From CAYVKM01 sp964452045 (GTDB lineage: Bacteria; Calditrichota; Calditrichia; RBG-13-44-9): DNA of 10,511 nucleotides. Where the stretch lies: contig CAYVKM010000111.1 in the NCBI GenBank assembly GCA_964452045.1, positions 1 to 10,511 of the forward strand, written 5' to 3'. The notes under the pieces were generated by a model, which did no database searches, was not told the DNA's origin, and saw nothing but the letters and a program-made list of their open reading frames with translations. Below are positions 1-6,004 of this stretch, one piece after another (positions within the stretch are counted from its first letter, which is position 1; the number at the start of each line of letters is the position of its first letter). The translations under genes and the position numbers were made by a program.

Positions 1-1
1 G

Positions 2-499
2 ACTGTTGGGGAATTTTTAACTAAAATTGATTCTATTCCCTGGGACAAACGACCGCGGATATCTTCTGCACAAAAGTTAAAAGAAGATATTGGTATTCTG
101 ATTCGGAATGAATTTTTACTGCAGGAGGCTTTAAAAAATGGCATTAATAATGAAGCTAAAATTGACTCAACTATGCATGCATATACACAGGAATTAGCCT
201 ATCAATACTATTTGAGGAGATCATATCAGAAATATGAGTTGCCTTCTGAAATTACAGAATATTATGTAAATAGGTATAATAAAAATTTTGTGCCTGACAA
301 AATTCCTGACGGGATACTTCCGGGAATGAACACACCTGAAACTTACAAGTTATATTATTCTGAACGTGCCTTACATCAACAATTGATCTCACATTTTCGG
401 AACATCCATATTAGAATAAATGAGGAATTAATAGCTAAAGAAGCTAAAAAGATAAATTGGGAAAAACCTGTGAGAATGTTTATTTTTCCGGAAAATTAG
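2..499 (+). CDS. SurA/parvulin-type peptidyl-prolyl isomerase-like protein, C-terminal part (5' truncated)
   Basis: The reading frame is open from base 2, without a start in the window, to a TAG stop at 497-499, giving the last 165 residues of a longer protein. The visible part is predicted to be largely helical and rich in charged residues. It contains a segment like 'GEFL..ID.IPWDKRPR' followed by 'IRNEFLLQEALKNGI', a pattern I associate with SurA_N/PPIC-type chaperones in which a two-helix unit around RNEFLLQEA packs against the peptide-binding module. A second helical segment follows (ELAYQYYLRRSYQKYELPSEITEYYVNRY), which in these proteins precedes or follows the parvulin domain. No complete parvulin domain is visible here. 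The protein ends with a short hydrophobic strand (VRMFIFPEN). By analogy it would act in the periplasm on outer-membrane or secreted proteins. The family call rests on pattern memory only; another helical export chaperone is possible. Confidence 0.55.
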   Translation, partial: TVGEFLTKIDSIPWDKRPRISSAQKLKEDIGILIRNEFLLQEALKNGINNEAKIDSTMHAYTQELAYQYYLRRSYQKYELPSEITEYYVNRYNKNFVPDKIPDGILPGMNTPETYKLYYSERALHQQLISHFRNIHIRINEELIAKEAKKINWEKPVRMFIFPEN

Positions 500-738
500 C
501 CTCATTAAAACAAGTATATTGTAATAAAAAATCCGTGAATAGGATCCTGCCCCTATACCCTGCCTATAACGTAAAATTTTTGTTTTATTTTTCATACTTA
601 TTATATTTGTTTTTCTCTGCTTTCTATTATTCAATTCAGAAATCTTTTGAAAGGAAGATCAAGATTACACTGTTCGGGTGAGATAATCTATTTATTGTGC
701 CCCGATCCCGGTCCTGAACTGACCAATTATTTTTTTTC

Positions 739-767
739 TTGACATTTATTTTTTAGAAATTTAGATT
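739..767 (+). promoter_or_regulatory. Candidate sigma70-type promoter
   Basis: A perfect TTGACA box at 739-744 is followed after exactly 17 bases by TAGATT at 762-767, which matches TATAAT at four of six positions. The predicted transcription start is near 774. This would give a leader of almost 300 nt before the gene at 1070, and that leader would include the GC-rich foldable island at 837-918. Position and spacing are seen directly; activity is inferred. Confidence 0.45.
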
Positions 768-836
768 AAATCCAGAAAATCCGAAAAAACTCATTTTTTA
801 ATATAGAGATGTATTAAAAATATTTTGAATGGTCTC

Positions 837-918
837 GCTCTGACTTCCACCGTGTGAAAAAGAGGGTGGTTTATATCCGGGAATGCTGTGGTGCCGGTAT
901 GTTTTGAGGCGGCAGAGC
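837..918 (+). ncRNA. Possible structured RNA element (three-way junction)
   Basis: This GC-rich island stands out from AT-rich surroundings. The ends pair exactly (GCTCTG 837-842 with CAGAGC 913-918). Inside, CCACC 847-851 pairs with GGTGG 865-869. A third stem pairs 873-875 and 877-880 with 894-900, with one bulged T at 876. Both internal hairpins close 13-nt loops. The layout is a compact three-way junction on the strand of the downstream operon, about 150 nt before its start codon. It does not match any riboswitch consensus I can recall. It could be a leader element, a small RNA or the relic of a mobile sequence; a chance fold is also possible. Confidence 0.3.
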
Positions 919-1033
919 TTAATATTATAAAGTTTGAAAAGCAAAATAAATTTGAAATTAGAGCCAATGTGATGATACGGATATGAGCATTTGTGTTCAT
1001 CTAATGTCATAACATTAATATTGGAGTTATTTC

Positions 1034-1042
1034 TGTTATAAA
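1034..1042 (+). promoter_or_regulatory. Candidate extended -10 element
   Basis: TG, one base, then TATAAA (TATAAA at 1037-1042, TG at 1034-1035) forms an extended -10 motif 27 bases before the ATG at 1070. No good -35 box is seen. Transcription from here would begin near 1049 and leave just enough leader for the ribosome binding site at 1053-1060. Confidence 0.3.
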
Positions 1043-1069
1043 CTCATCAAAAAAAGGAGGAAGTGTATT

Positions 1070-1600
1070 ATGCACAGTTCAGATTTTCAAATTAAGTTTG
1101 CAGCAACCCTGATGCTTCTCATTTTTAGTTGGTCATTCCTTTTTTTCCCCACCGCTGCATTAGCAGCGACAGTAGAAGTTCCGATTGGAACAACAGTAGT
1201 AGCAGTGTTTGATGAGGCCGTTGATCCTGATGTGGTCTCACCTGGCCAGATGGTAATGCTTTCAGTTGATGAACCAGTTGTAATAAATGGGCATACTGTT
1301 ATTGAAGTAGGAGCTCCAGTGCTTGCTGAAGTTACTATTGCGGAAAAAAGTGGAGCCGTCGGAAAACCCGCAAAAATAGGAGTTTCATTGAGGAATGTTA
1401 CCGCAGTTGATGGATCTAAAATACCCCTGAGCGGACAAAAACTAATTGAAGGAAAAAGTCAACAAACAGAGTCCCTTGTTGTCACAATTCTCTGTTGTGT
1501 GTTAGGTCTTTTAATGAAAGGTGGAAAAGCCTCAATTCCGGCCGGTGCCCAGGTTCAAGCGACAACAGTGGCAGCTGCAACCGTAAATACAGTAAATTGA
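1070..1600 (+). CDS. Exported small beta-rich protein of unknown function, paralog 1
   Basis: A 176-residue protein with a very strong ribosome binding site (AAAGGAGG at 1053-1060, nine bases before the ATG). Residues 1-32 form a long Sec-type signal peptide ending TAALA, with likely cleavage before ATVEV. The mature part is mostly short beta strands. Its features are a GTTV opening (40-43), PGQMVMLSVDEPVVINGHTVIEVGAPVLAEV (58-88), a turn rich in Gly/Lys (AVGKPAKIGVSL), and a DGSKIPL strand (114-120). After these come a hydrophobic segment with an adjacent cysteine pair (C142-C143) and a closing IPAGAQVQATT. This 'strand, vIpkGapv.g.V, GklgK, dG..ipL' arrangement is one I know from uncharacterised periplasmic proteins and resembles the beta-barrel of VirB10/TrbI in outline, but no function is established. 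It heads a compact operon whose next gene (1612) encodes a paralog. Confidence 0.8.
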   Translation: MHSSDFQIKFAATLMLLIFSWSFLFFPTAALAATVEVPIGTTVVAVFDEAVDPDVVSPGQMVMLSVDEPVVINGHTVIEVGAPVLAEVTIAEKSGAVGKPAKIGVSLRNVTAVDGSKIPLSGQKLIEGKSQQTESLVVTILCCVLGLLMKGGKASIPAGAQVQATTVAAATVNTVN

Positions 1601-1611
1601 CAATATATATC

Positions 1612-2106
1612 ATGCGACTATTTTTATTAATTTTAATATTAGTTTTCAACCAATCAAAAGAATCTGAGAAAATTGTAGTTATTCCCAGATATTTTACTAT
1701 ACCTGTCGTTACAGCAGAGGCATATACTCCAAATGATGTAAGTGTTGGAAGCCAAGTTAAAGTAAAAATTTCCCAAGATGTTCTTTGGAAAAATTATTTA
1801 ATTTTTCGTAAAGGAACACCAGTGATAGCTGTTGTAACTGAGGCAAATAAAGCAGGGATTTTAGGTAAATCCTCTCTTATTGTAATCGATATTAGATCTA
1901 CCGTGGCCACTGATGGAACCATCATTCCCTTAAAAGGCTCGATTAAGGCAGAAGGTAAAGATCGTACTATGGAGGCAATAGGTGCAGCAGTAGGAGTTTG
2001 TTGTTTAGGTTTATTTATACCAGGAGAACAACAATCAATTGGAAAAGGAGTCGGAACCATTGCTCTTACCACACAGGAAGTGCAGATAAAATGTATGGTA
2101 AATTAA
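1612..2106 (+). CDS. Exported small beta-rich protein of unknown function, paralog 2
   Basis: A 164-residue paralog of the preceding product, starting 11 bases after its stop. The start at 1612 is preferred because a hydrophobic, signal-like N-terminus (MRLFLLILILVF) follows it. An earlier in-frame ATG at 1495 would read through the coding sequence of the upstream gene. There is no clear ribosome binding site, so translation may be coupled to the upstream gene. The shared features occur in the same order: VGSQVKVKISQDV (45-57), RKGTPVIAVVTEA (66-78), a GILGK turn, ATDGTIIPLKG (99-109), a hydrophobic stretch with an adjacent cysteine pair (C130-C131), and GKGVGTIALTTQ (144-155). The signal peptide lacks a classical cleavage site, so it could remain as an anchor. 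The gene overlaps the next one by 16 bases. Function unknown; a periplasmic or membrane-associated location is inferred. Confidence 0.75.
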   Translation: MRLFLLILILVFNQSKESEKIVVIPRYFTIPVVTAEAYTPNDVSVGSQVKVKISQDVLWKNYLIFRKGTPVIAVVTEANKAGILGKSSLIVIDIRSTVATDGTIIPLKGSIKAEGKDRTMEAIGAAVGVCCLGLFIPGEQQSIGKGVGTIALTTQEVQIKCMVN

Positions 2107-2507
2107 TATATCCAAGGGTTTCATTTTTCCTCTTTTTACTTATAATGTTATCAGCTATTTCTGGACATACCCAAGTTCACCGAGGAGAAATGGATGAGCC
2201 ATCTGATCCGATAGCAAATAATAAAGAGACCTTTATTACTAAAGATTCCGAAAGTATTGGACCATGGGTGTTAGTAACAAAAGGTCTCTTTGGTTTTTAT
2301 CAACAGATAATAGGGTCTACTAAAGGAACAGACTGTCCAATGTTTCCTTCCTGTTCTGAATATGCAAGATTAGCAGTGATTAAGAATGGTTTAATCGTTG
2401 GCATACTGATGTCGTCTGATCGTCTGCATAGGTGTGGGCACGATCTTCATTTATACTCAAAACTATGGCTATATTCCAAAGGATGGCGTTATGACGATCC
2501 ACCTTAA
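2091..2507 (+). CDS. YidD-family protein with N-terminal signal sequence
   Basis: The 138-residue product has the YidD (DUF37) signature in its second half: GLFGFYQQII (65-74), CPMFPSCSEYA (82-92) with Cys82 and Cys88, an Ile/Gly-rich helix (IKNGLIVGIL), then RLHRC (111-115). YidD is described as a small inner-membrane-associated factor that helps YidC/Sec insertion, and it is usually about 70-90 residues. Here the domain is preceded by some 57 extra residues that begin with a signal-peptide-like sequence (about 1-25, ending near SAISGHTQ) and an acidic linker, so the domain may be exported. The start at 2091 is chosen because AGGAAG lies at 2075-2080 and the signal peptide begins there. It overlaps the upstream gene by 16 bases and the downstream TPR gene by 17, indicating translational coupling. 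Family assignment is firm; location and role are inferred. Confidence 0.82.
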   Translation: MYGKLIYPRVSFFLFLLIMLSAISGHTQVHRGEMDEPSDPIANNKETFITKDSESIGPWVLVTKGLFGFYQQIIGSTKGTDCPMFPSCSEYARLAVIKNGLIVGILMSSDRLHRCGHDLHLYSKLWLYSKGWRYDDPP

Positions 2508-3318
2508 ATTCATAATAGTATTGTTCAATTTATTTTTTTTATTTGCTCTTTCACCTGCTCAGGATATAGACGAAATGTTAGGATTTGCAAAGTCTTTATA
2601 TGTTCAAGGGGATTATTATAGAGCGATAACTGAATACAAGAGAGTTCTTTTTTTTTCTCCTGCTGAAAGTACATTGGTTAGGGAAAAAGCTGTACTTGGT
2701 ATCGGCGGGGCATTATTTTCAGGAAGAGAGTATGCTCGATCCGGTGAATGGCTCAATACCCACTTGTCTGAATTTAAAGATACAGAACAACACATGGAAG
2801 CTACACGTCTTATGTGTCGCGGTTTTTTAAGAGCTAAATCTGGATCCCGTTTAACAAATATTATTGTAGAGTTGAATGATTCAAGTCCAGAAATTCAATT
2901 ATACGCTGGATTAGCATATGCAAGTATTGGTAGCTGGCAAAAAGCCTCATTAATTTTTCAAAAATTAAGTAAAGATAATCAATTTGGACAAATTGCTAAA
3001 AATTATAACAAGATCTCAGTTGAAGGTGAGCAAGCTGCTTGGAAGAGTCCCAAAAAGGCTAGCTTCTTAAATATAATTCCTGGAATTGGGTATTGGTATG
3101 CAGGTCACAAACAGACGGCAGTTGCATCCTTCATAGTTAATACTGTTTTTATTGGTGCCACAATACAAGCTTTTAAAACCAATCAGAATATATTAGGTGG
3201 ATTTTTAAGTCTTTTTAGTATTTCTTGGTATGCAGGCAATATTTATGGCGCCGTTAAAGCAACACAACGCTATAATGATAACTTACAAGAAAAAATTTGG
3301 ACTCGCTTTATATACTAA
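2491..3318 (+). CDS. TPR-containing membrane protein
   Basis: A 275-residue protein starting inside the end of the YidD-like gene. ATG 2491 is preceded by AAAGGAT and gives a signal peptide or anchor of about 23 residues ending ALSPAQ. A longer frame from 2434 would lose that. Residues 27-180 are helical, with TPR-like units such as AKSLYVQGDYYRAITEYKRVL (33-53) and LYAGLAYASIGSWQKASLIFQKL (137-159). The C-terminal part begins with SPKKASFLNIIPGIGYWYAG (186-205), followed by two hydrophobic segments (about 208-225 and 233-248) and a YAGNIYGAVKATQRYND tail. This 'PGxGxxYxG ... N' arrangement recurs in small membrane proteins of Bacteroidetes-like genomes. I associate TPR proteins of this build with YidD neighbours, and the 17-base overlap supports joint function. 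The partner is unknown. It is the last gene of the operon. Confidence 0.72.
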   Translation: MTIHLKFIIVLFNLFFLFALSPAQDIDEMLGFAKSLYVQGDYYRAITEYKRVLFFSPAESTLVREKAVLGIGGALFSGREYARSGEWLNTHLSEFKDTEQHMEATRLMCRGFLRAKSGSRLTNIIVELNDSSPEIQLYAGLAYASIGSWQKASLIFQKLSKDNQFGQIAKNYNKISVEGEQAAWKSPKKASFLNIIPGIGYWYAGHKQTAVASFIVNTVFIGATIQAFKTNQNILGGFLSLFSISWYAGNIYGAVKATQRYNDNLQEKIWTRFIY

Positions 3319-3769
3319 ATCTGATTATATGATTGTATCGCTCACTAAATATCAAAAATAGGATATTTCAAACCTGACACTAAAAAAAAGATGCAGTTGT
3401 CCTTATCCAACTATTATCGGCAAGCATAAATTAATTACACTGGCATCGAATGGTTGCGAGCCACCGTTATCATTTGATGCCTTTATTTTATGGGGTGAAA
3501 AAGGAAGTTCTCATCCAGTAAAGTATTCGGTAAGTTCATGAAACAGGTTTAACAATAATATTAAGTGAAGTTTTACAATTTTAAACCTGCAGTCATTAAT
3601 GATATATTATCAAATATTCATCTGTCCAATAAACCTCTTGTACCTTATATTGTACCTGTATGCTTAATTGTATTTTTTCAAAAAAATTGATTTCTTTTCT
3701 ATCATGGTATTAGTAAAAAACCGGCATTATTGTAAAAGTATTGAATCCTAAATCGAAAGGAATCATTGC
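3319..3769. other. Intergenic region without a supported gene
   Basis: These 451 AT-rich bases hold no gene I can support. A frame open from 3362 to 3541 reads like protein in places but has no ATG, GTG or TTG start. Structural features are a perfect 9-base inverted repeat (3544-3552 and 3581-3589) with a 28-base spacer, and two copies of TTGTACCT (3638-3645 and 3650-3657) spaced 12 bases apart. The promoter of the downstream gene must lie in the last part, but no box is convincing. Confidence 0.5.
3544..3589. repeat. 9-bp perfect inverted repeat
   Basis: CAGGTTTAA at 3544-3552 and its exact complement TTAAACCTG at 3581-3589 are separated by 28 AT-rich bases. It could form a hairpin about 230 bases after the end of the TPR-gene operon, or be a protein-binding site. 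No U-tract follows, so it is not a standard terminator. Confidence 0.35.
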
Positions 3770-4396
3770 ATGAAAAAAGGCTTGAGCATATCAATTTTCG
3801 CTGTTTTGATGAGCATTGGAATAGGTTGCGGATCAAAAGTTATGGTTCCGCCGAGGATTGATCTCAGACAACATGAAGTCATTGGTGTTATAGAATTCAG
3901 TTTTTCATCCAAAGGAAATCTTGGGGATTTTGCGACCAGGAAGTTTACCGAGGCAGCCAGGCGGGATCAGGGTCTTGTCCGAATTATTCCTTTAGGATCT
4001 GAAAGTGAAATTCTGAATACAATTGGATATGAACAGTTAAACCAGGCAGCAATTAAAGCAATTGGTGAGAAACAGAATCTCAAGACTATTTTAACCGGCG
4101 AACTGGTTGTCTCCGATATAAGACCCAATATCCAGATAACACCGGGATTAGGCTTTTTAAGCATTTCGGCTGAAGTTGACGCCACACTTTCTGTCCAAAT
4201 GTTTGAAACTTCCACCGGTGCATCCCTCTGGAGCAGCTCCGCAAGCGATACCAGAACGGTAGGTAATATTAGCATATTCGGAGGTAAGAATTTTGCTTTT
4301 GACGCAAAAGATCCCGAAAAAGCCTATGGAAATCTGATAAACAGTCTTGTAACTCAAGTGACCCGGGATTTCCGGGTGAGCTGGAGACACGAGTAA
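3770..4396 (+). CDS. CsgG/LpoB-like probable lipoprotein
   Basis: A 208-residue protein with AAAGGAA upstream (3756-3762). Residues 1-20 form a signal sequence with a Cys at 20 (SIGIGC), which could be lipidated, although Gly rather than Leu/Val at position -3 makes the lipobox imperfect. The mature part alternates strand and helix. It opens with VIGVIEFSFSSKGNLGDFATRKFTEAA (38-64), then VRIIPLGSESEILNTIG, a helix AAIKAIGEKQNLKTILTGELVVSDI (93-117), and paired strands SAEVDATLSVQMFETSTGASLWSS (133-156). This order (nucleotide-free Rossmann-like core, 'iltGei', 'l.d..tG..lW') is typical of the CsgG/LpoB/TolB-N superfamily of outer-membrane-associated lipoproteins. Such proteins work in curli-type secretion, peptidoglycan synthase activation or unknown envelope roles; the sequence does not decide among them. 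No secretion partner is adjacent, so I infer only an envelope location. Confidence 0.68.
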   Translation: MKKGLSISIFAVLMSIGIGCGSKVMVPPRIDLRQHEVIGVIEFSFSSKGNLGDFATRKFTEAARRDQGLVRIIPLGSESEILNTIGYEQLNQAAIKAIGEKQNLKTILTGELVVSDIRPNIQITPGLGFLSISAEVDATLSVQMFETSTGASLWSSSASDTRTVGNISIFGGKNFAFDAKDPEKAYGNLINSLVTQVTRDFRVSWRHE

Positions 4397-4491
4397 TAAT
4401 GGATGAGAAATGTTTGGGTGCTATCTAATTAAACTTATTTATAAAGATAAATGAAAAACCGGTTGCTGCAGCGGACAATCTAAATCCTGCC

Positions 4492-4511
4492 ACTGAGGTT
4501 AGTCCTCATAG
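4492..4511 (+). repeat. Small hairpin upstream of the HsmA-like gene
   Basis: TGAGG 4494-4498 and CCTCA 4504-4508 pair around a TTAGT loop, and ACT/AGT can add pairs across a two-base bulge. It lies about 17-20 bases before the start at 4528, close enough to influence ribosome access, but it may be coincidental. Confidence 0.25.
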
Positions 4512-4527
4512 TAAAACCCAAAAAATC

Positions 4528-4905
4528 ATGTCTATTCAATTAATTCTCTCTACCCTGCTCATCACCCTGGCCCTGCTTTTTTACACCCTGGGCGTTTGGT
4601 CGGAACGAATTGCCCGTTATCTTAAACCATGGCATCTAGCAGCATTCTGGACAGGTTTTGTCTTTGATGTCTCCGGTACCTGGGTAATGCACCTCATGGC
4701 TCGTGGACCATTTGATCCCACCAAACTGCACACTTTAACCGGCCAGATTGCCCTCTGGTTGATGCTGGCCCATGCCATCTGGGCGACTCGGGTAAGATGG
4801 AAAGGGAGTGAAACATCACGAACGAACTTCCACCGATACAGTCTGGTATTCTGGCTGATCTGGCTTGTCCCCTATTTTGGCGGAATGTTTCTCGGTATGC
4901 ATTGA
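4528..4905 (+). CDS. HsmA/TIGR03987-type four-TM membrane protein
   Basis: A 125-residue integral membrane protein with four predicted hydrophobic segments (about 4-24, 37-57, 69-88, 104-123). Residues typical of the TIGR03987 (HsmA) family are visible: LLFYTLGVWSER (16-27), LKPWHL (32-37), FWTGFVFDVSGT (40-51), HTLTGQIALWLMLAHAIWA (68-86), FHRYS (101-105) and WLIWLVPYFGGM (109-120). Histidines lie near or within the membrane segments (H36, H55, H68, H82, H102), so a bound heme or metal is possible, but that is inference. Length fits the family. No strong ribosome binding site precedes the ATG, and a small hairpin (4494-4508) lies just upstream. It is separated from the lipoprotein gene by 131 bases and is probably expressed on its own. 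The G+C content here is higher than in the first third of the window. Confidence 0.75.
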   Translation: MSIQLILSTLLITLALLFYTLGVWSERIARYLKPWHLAAFWTGFVFDVSGTWVMHLMARGPFDPTKLHTLTGQIALWLMLAHAIWATRVRWKGSETSRTNFHRYSLVFWLIWLVPYFGGMFLGMH

Positions 4906-4924
4906 TAATTCCGGTTTATATCTC

Positions 4925-4952
4925 AAAGGAGATCTCGATGAGACCAGAGTAA
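4925..4952 (+). other. Strong ribosome binding site followed by a four-codon ORF
   Basis: AAAGGAG at 4925-4931 is placed ideally (six bases) before an ATG at 4938, but the frame reads only MRPE and stops at TAA 4950-4952. The site sits inside a repeated TCTC/GAGA pattern (4921-4943) that can pair in alternative ways. It may be the relic of a lost gene start or a minimal upstream ORF for the hydrolase gene at 5124; translation is not demonstrated. Confidence 0.25.
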
Positions 4953-5123
4953 TCTGAAAATATTTAAGCACCAACCTCCGATCTATAAGAAACCGATTAA
5001 ACTAAAAAACCTGAATAGTCGCCCATTTTTTATTCGCATCTGCTGAATTTTTAAACTAAATTAGCGTAAACATTTTTTCAGTTCAGGAAGAATAAGTTTT
5101 TACATCAACCAAGGGGGACTTCA

Positions 5124-5930
5124 ATGAAGGTGCTGTTATTGGGATTTTTCGTTCCATCAATAATTTTATTCTCCATGTGCTCGGAAAAAAAGCTCACCGG
5201 TATCCAGGGAAAAGCAGTTGAATATTCGGATAATGAAACGGTGATGAAAGGGTATTTAGCCTACGACGCTTCTCAGGAGGGCAAGCGACCCGGGATTCTG
5301 GTGGTGCATGAGTGGTGGGGAATAAATGAGTACGCCCATAAGCGGGCACGTATGCTGGCCGAGTTGGGTTATACCGCTCTGGCGGTGGATATGTATGGCG
5401 AGGGTAAACAGGCCACTCATCCGGAGGATGCCAGTAAATTTGCCACCGAGGTGATGCAACACATGGATGTAGCCAAAGACCGGTTCCAGGCTGCGTTAAA
5501 TCTTTTAAAAAGCCAGGAAACAGTAGATACCACCAAAATCGGGGCAATCGGCTATTGCTTCGGCGGCGGGGTTGTTTTACAAATGGCTCGTCTGGGAATG
5601 AATCTGGATGGCGTGGTCAGTTTTCATGGCTCGATAGCCACCAATAATCCAGCCCAGCCTGGTGTGGTGAAGGCAAAAATATTGGTATGCAACGGTGGGG
5701 ACGATTCATTTACAACCCCGGAACAGATCGCTGCTTTTAAGAAAGAAATGGACGATGCCGGAGTTGATTATCAATTTATTACCTACTCCGGTGCCAAACA
5801 CAGTTTTACCAATCCGCAGGCAGATACCCTGGGTGCAAAATTCAATATGCCTATTGCCTATAATAAAAGTGCCGATGAGAATTCCTGGAATGACATGAAA
5901 CAATTTTTTAAGGAAGTTTTTAGTCAATAA
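5124..5930 (+). CDS. Exported dienelactone-hydrolase-family alpha/beta hydrolase
   Basis: A 268-residue member of the dienelactone hydrolase (DLH) family with a strong AAGGGGG site at 5111-5117. The N-terminus (1-19) is a signal sequence ending in FSMCSE. Cys19 could be lipidated, although Met at -1 is unusual, so cleavage or anchoring is uncertain. The DLH core follows. HEWWG (62-66) carries the Glu that interacts with the nucleophile in this family. GYCFGGG (143-149) is the nucleophile elbow with Cys145, GGDD (191-194) supplies the acid Asp, and KHSF (225-228) carries His226. All catalytic residues are therefore present. DLH enzymes hydrolyse lactone or ester bonds by a Cys-His-Asp triad; the actual substrate here is unknown. 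Its exported location differs from the cytoplasmic enzymes of chloroaromatic degradation, and no catabolic genes are nearby. It converges on the glutathione peroxidase gene across a shared terminator. Confidence 0.9.
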   Translation: MKVLLLGFFVPSIILFSMCSEKKLTGIQGKAVEYSDNETVMKGYLAYDASQEGKRPGILVVHEWWGINEYAHKRARMLAELGYTALAVDMYGEGKQATHPEDASKFATEVMQHMDVAKDRFQAALNLLKSQETVDTTKIGAIGYCFGGGVVLQMARLGMNLDGVVSFHGSIATNNPAQPGVVKAKILVCNGGDDSFTTPEQIAAFKKEMDDAGVDYQFITYSGAKHSFTNPQADTLGAKFNMPIAYNKSADENSWNDMKQFFKEVFSQ

Positions 5931-5956
5931 AATCTAAAAGTCTATCGAAGTGATAT

Positions 5957-5988
5957 AAAAAAAGCGGGAATTAACTCCCGCTTTTTTT
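5957..5988. terminator. Bidirectional intrinsic terminator
   Basis: Seven A plus GCGGGA (5957-5969) pair perfectly with TCCCGC plus seven T (5976-5988) around a six-base loop, giving a 13-bp stem whose A/T tracts act as the U-tract on either strand. It lies between the convergent hydrolase (ends 5930) and glutathione peroxidase (ends 6005) genes and can stop transcription from both. Confidence 0.92.
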
Positions 5989-6004
5989 GTTTGTAAACCA
6001 GTTA

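Larger units (their letters stand above)
500..1069. other. Long AT-rich intergenic region with promoter and structured island
   Basis: No convincing gene is found in these 570 bases. Near the upstream gene there is an imperfect tandem repeat (546-557 and 558-568, units of the form CCTGCC(CC)TATA). A weak terminator-like hairpin (GGTC 710-713 with GACC 721-724, then eight T at 730-737) follows further on. Next come a sigma70-like promoter (739-767), a GC-rich foldable island (837-918) and a second promoter element just before the next gene (1034-1042). Short open frames on both strands have no ribosome binding sites or recognisable products. Confidence 0.6.

Noticed and set aside
457..681. Plus-strand frame of 74 codons with a hydrophobic middle
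   Set aside because: It begins inside the SurA-like gene in another frame. Its hydrophobicity comes from T-rich intergenic DNA, and no start signal is present.
710..737. GGTC/GACC hairpin followed by eight T as a terminator for the SurA-like gene
   Set aside because: The stem is only four pairs, the T-run is separated by five bases, and it lies over 200 bases after the stop. Too weak to list as a terminator.
791..1010. Two overlapping minus-strand frames of about 70 codons, one with a hydrophobic signal-like N-terminus
   Set aside because: They lie in AT-rich DNA and across the foldable island, have no clear ribosome binding site and no recognisable product.
1495..1611. Longer start for the second beta-rich paralog
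   Set aside because: It would extend into the coding sequence of the first paralog in another frame and bury the signal-like N-terminus that begins at 1612.
1998..2090. Longer start for the YidD-like gene
   Set aside because: It would overlap the upstream paralog by over 100 bases. The start at 2091 has AGGAAG at a proper distance and exposes a signal peptide.
3362..3541. Open frame of 59 codons that reads protein-like (for example LITLASNGCEPP, FILWGEKG)
   Set aside because: There is no ATG, GTG or TTG start and no ribosome binding site. I could not match it to a family, so it is noted only as a possible relic.
5194..5547. Minus-strand frame of 117 codons opposite the dienelactone hydrolase gene
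   Set aside because: It is a shadow of a gene with complete catalytic motifs on the plus strand; its Pro/His-rich sequence is typical of antisense frames.
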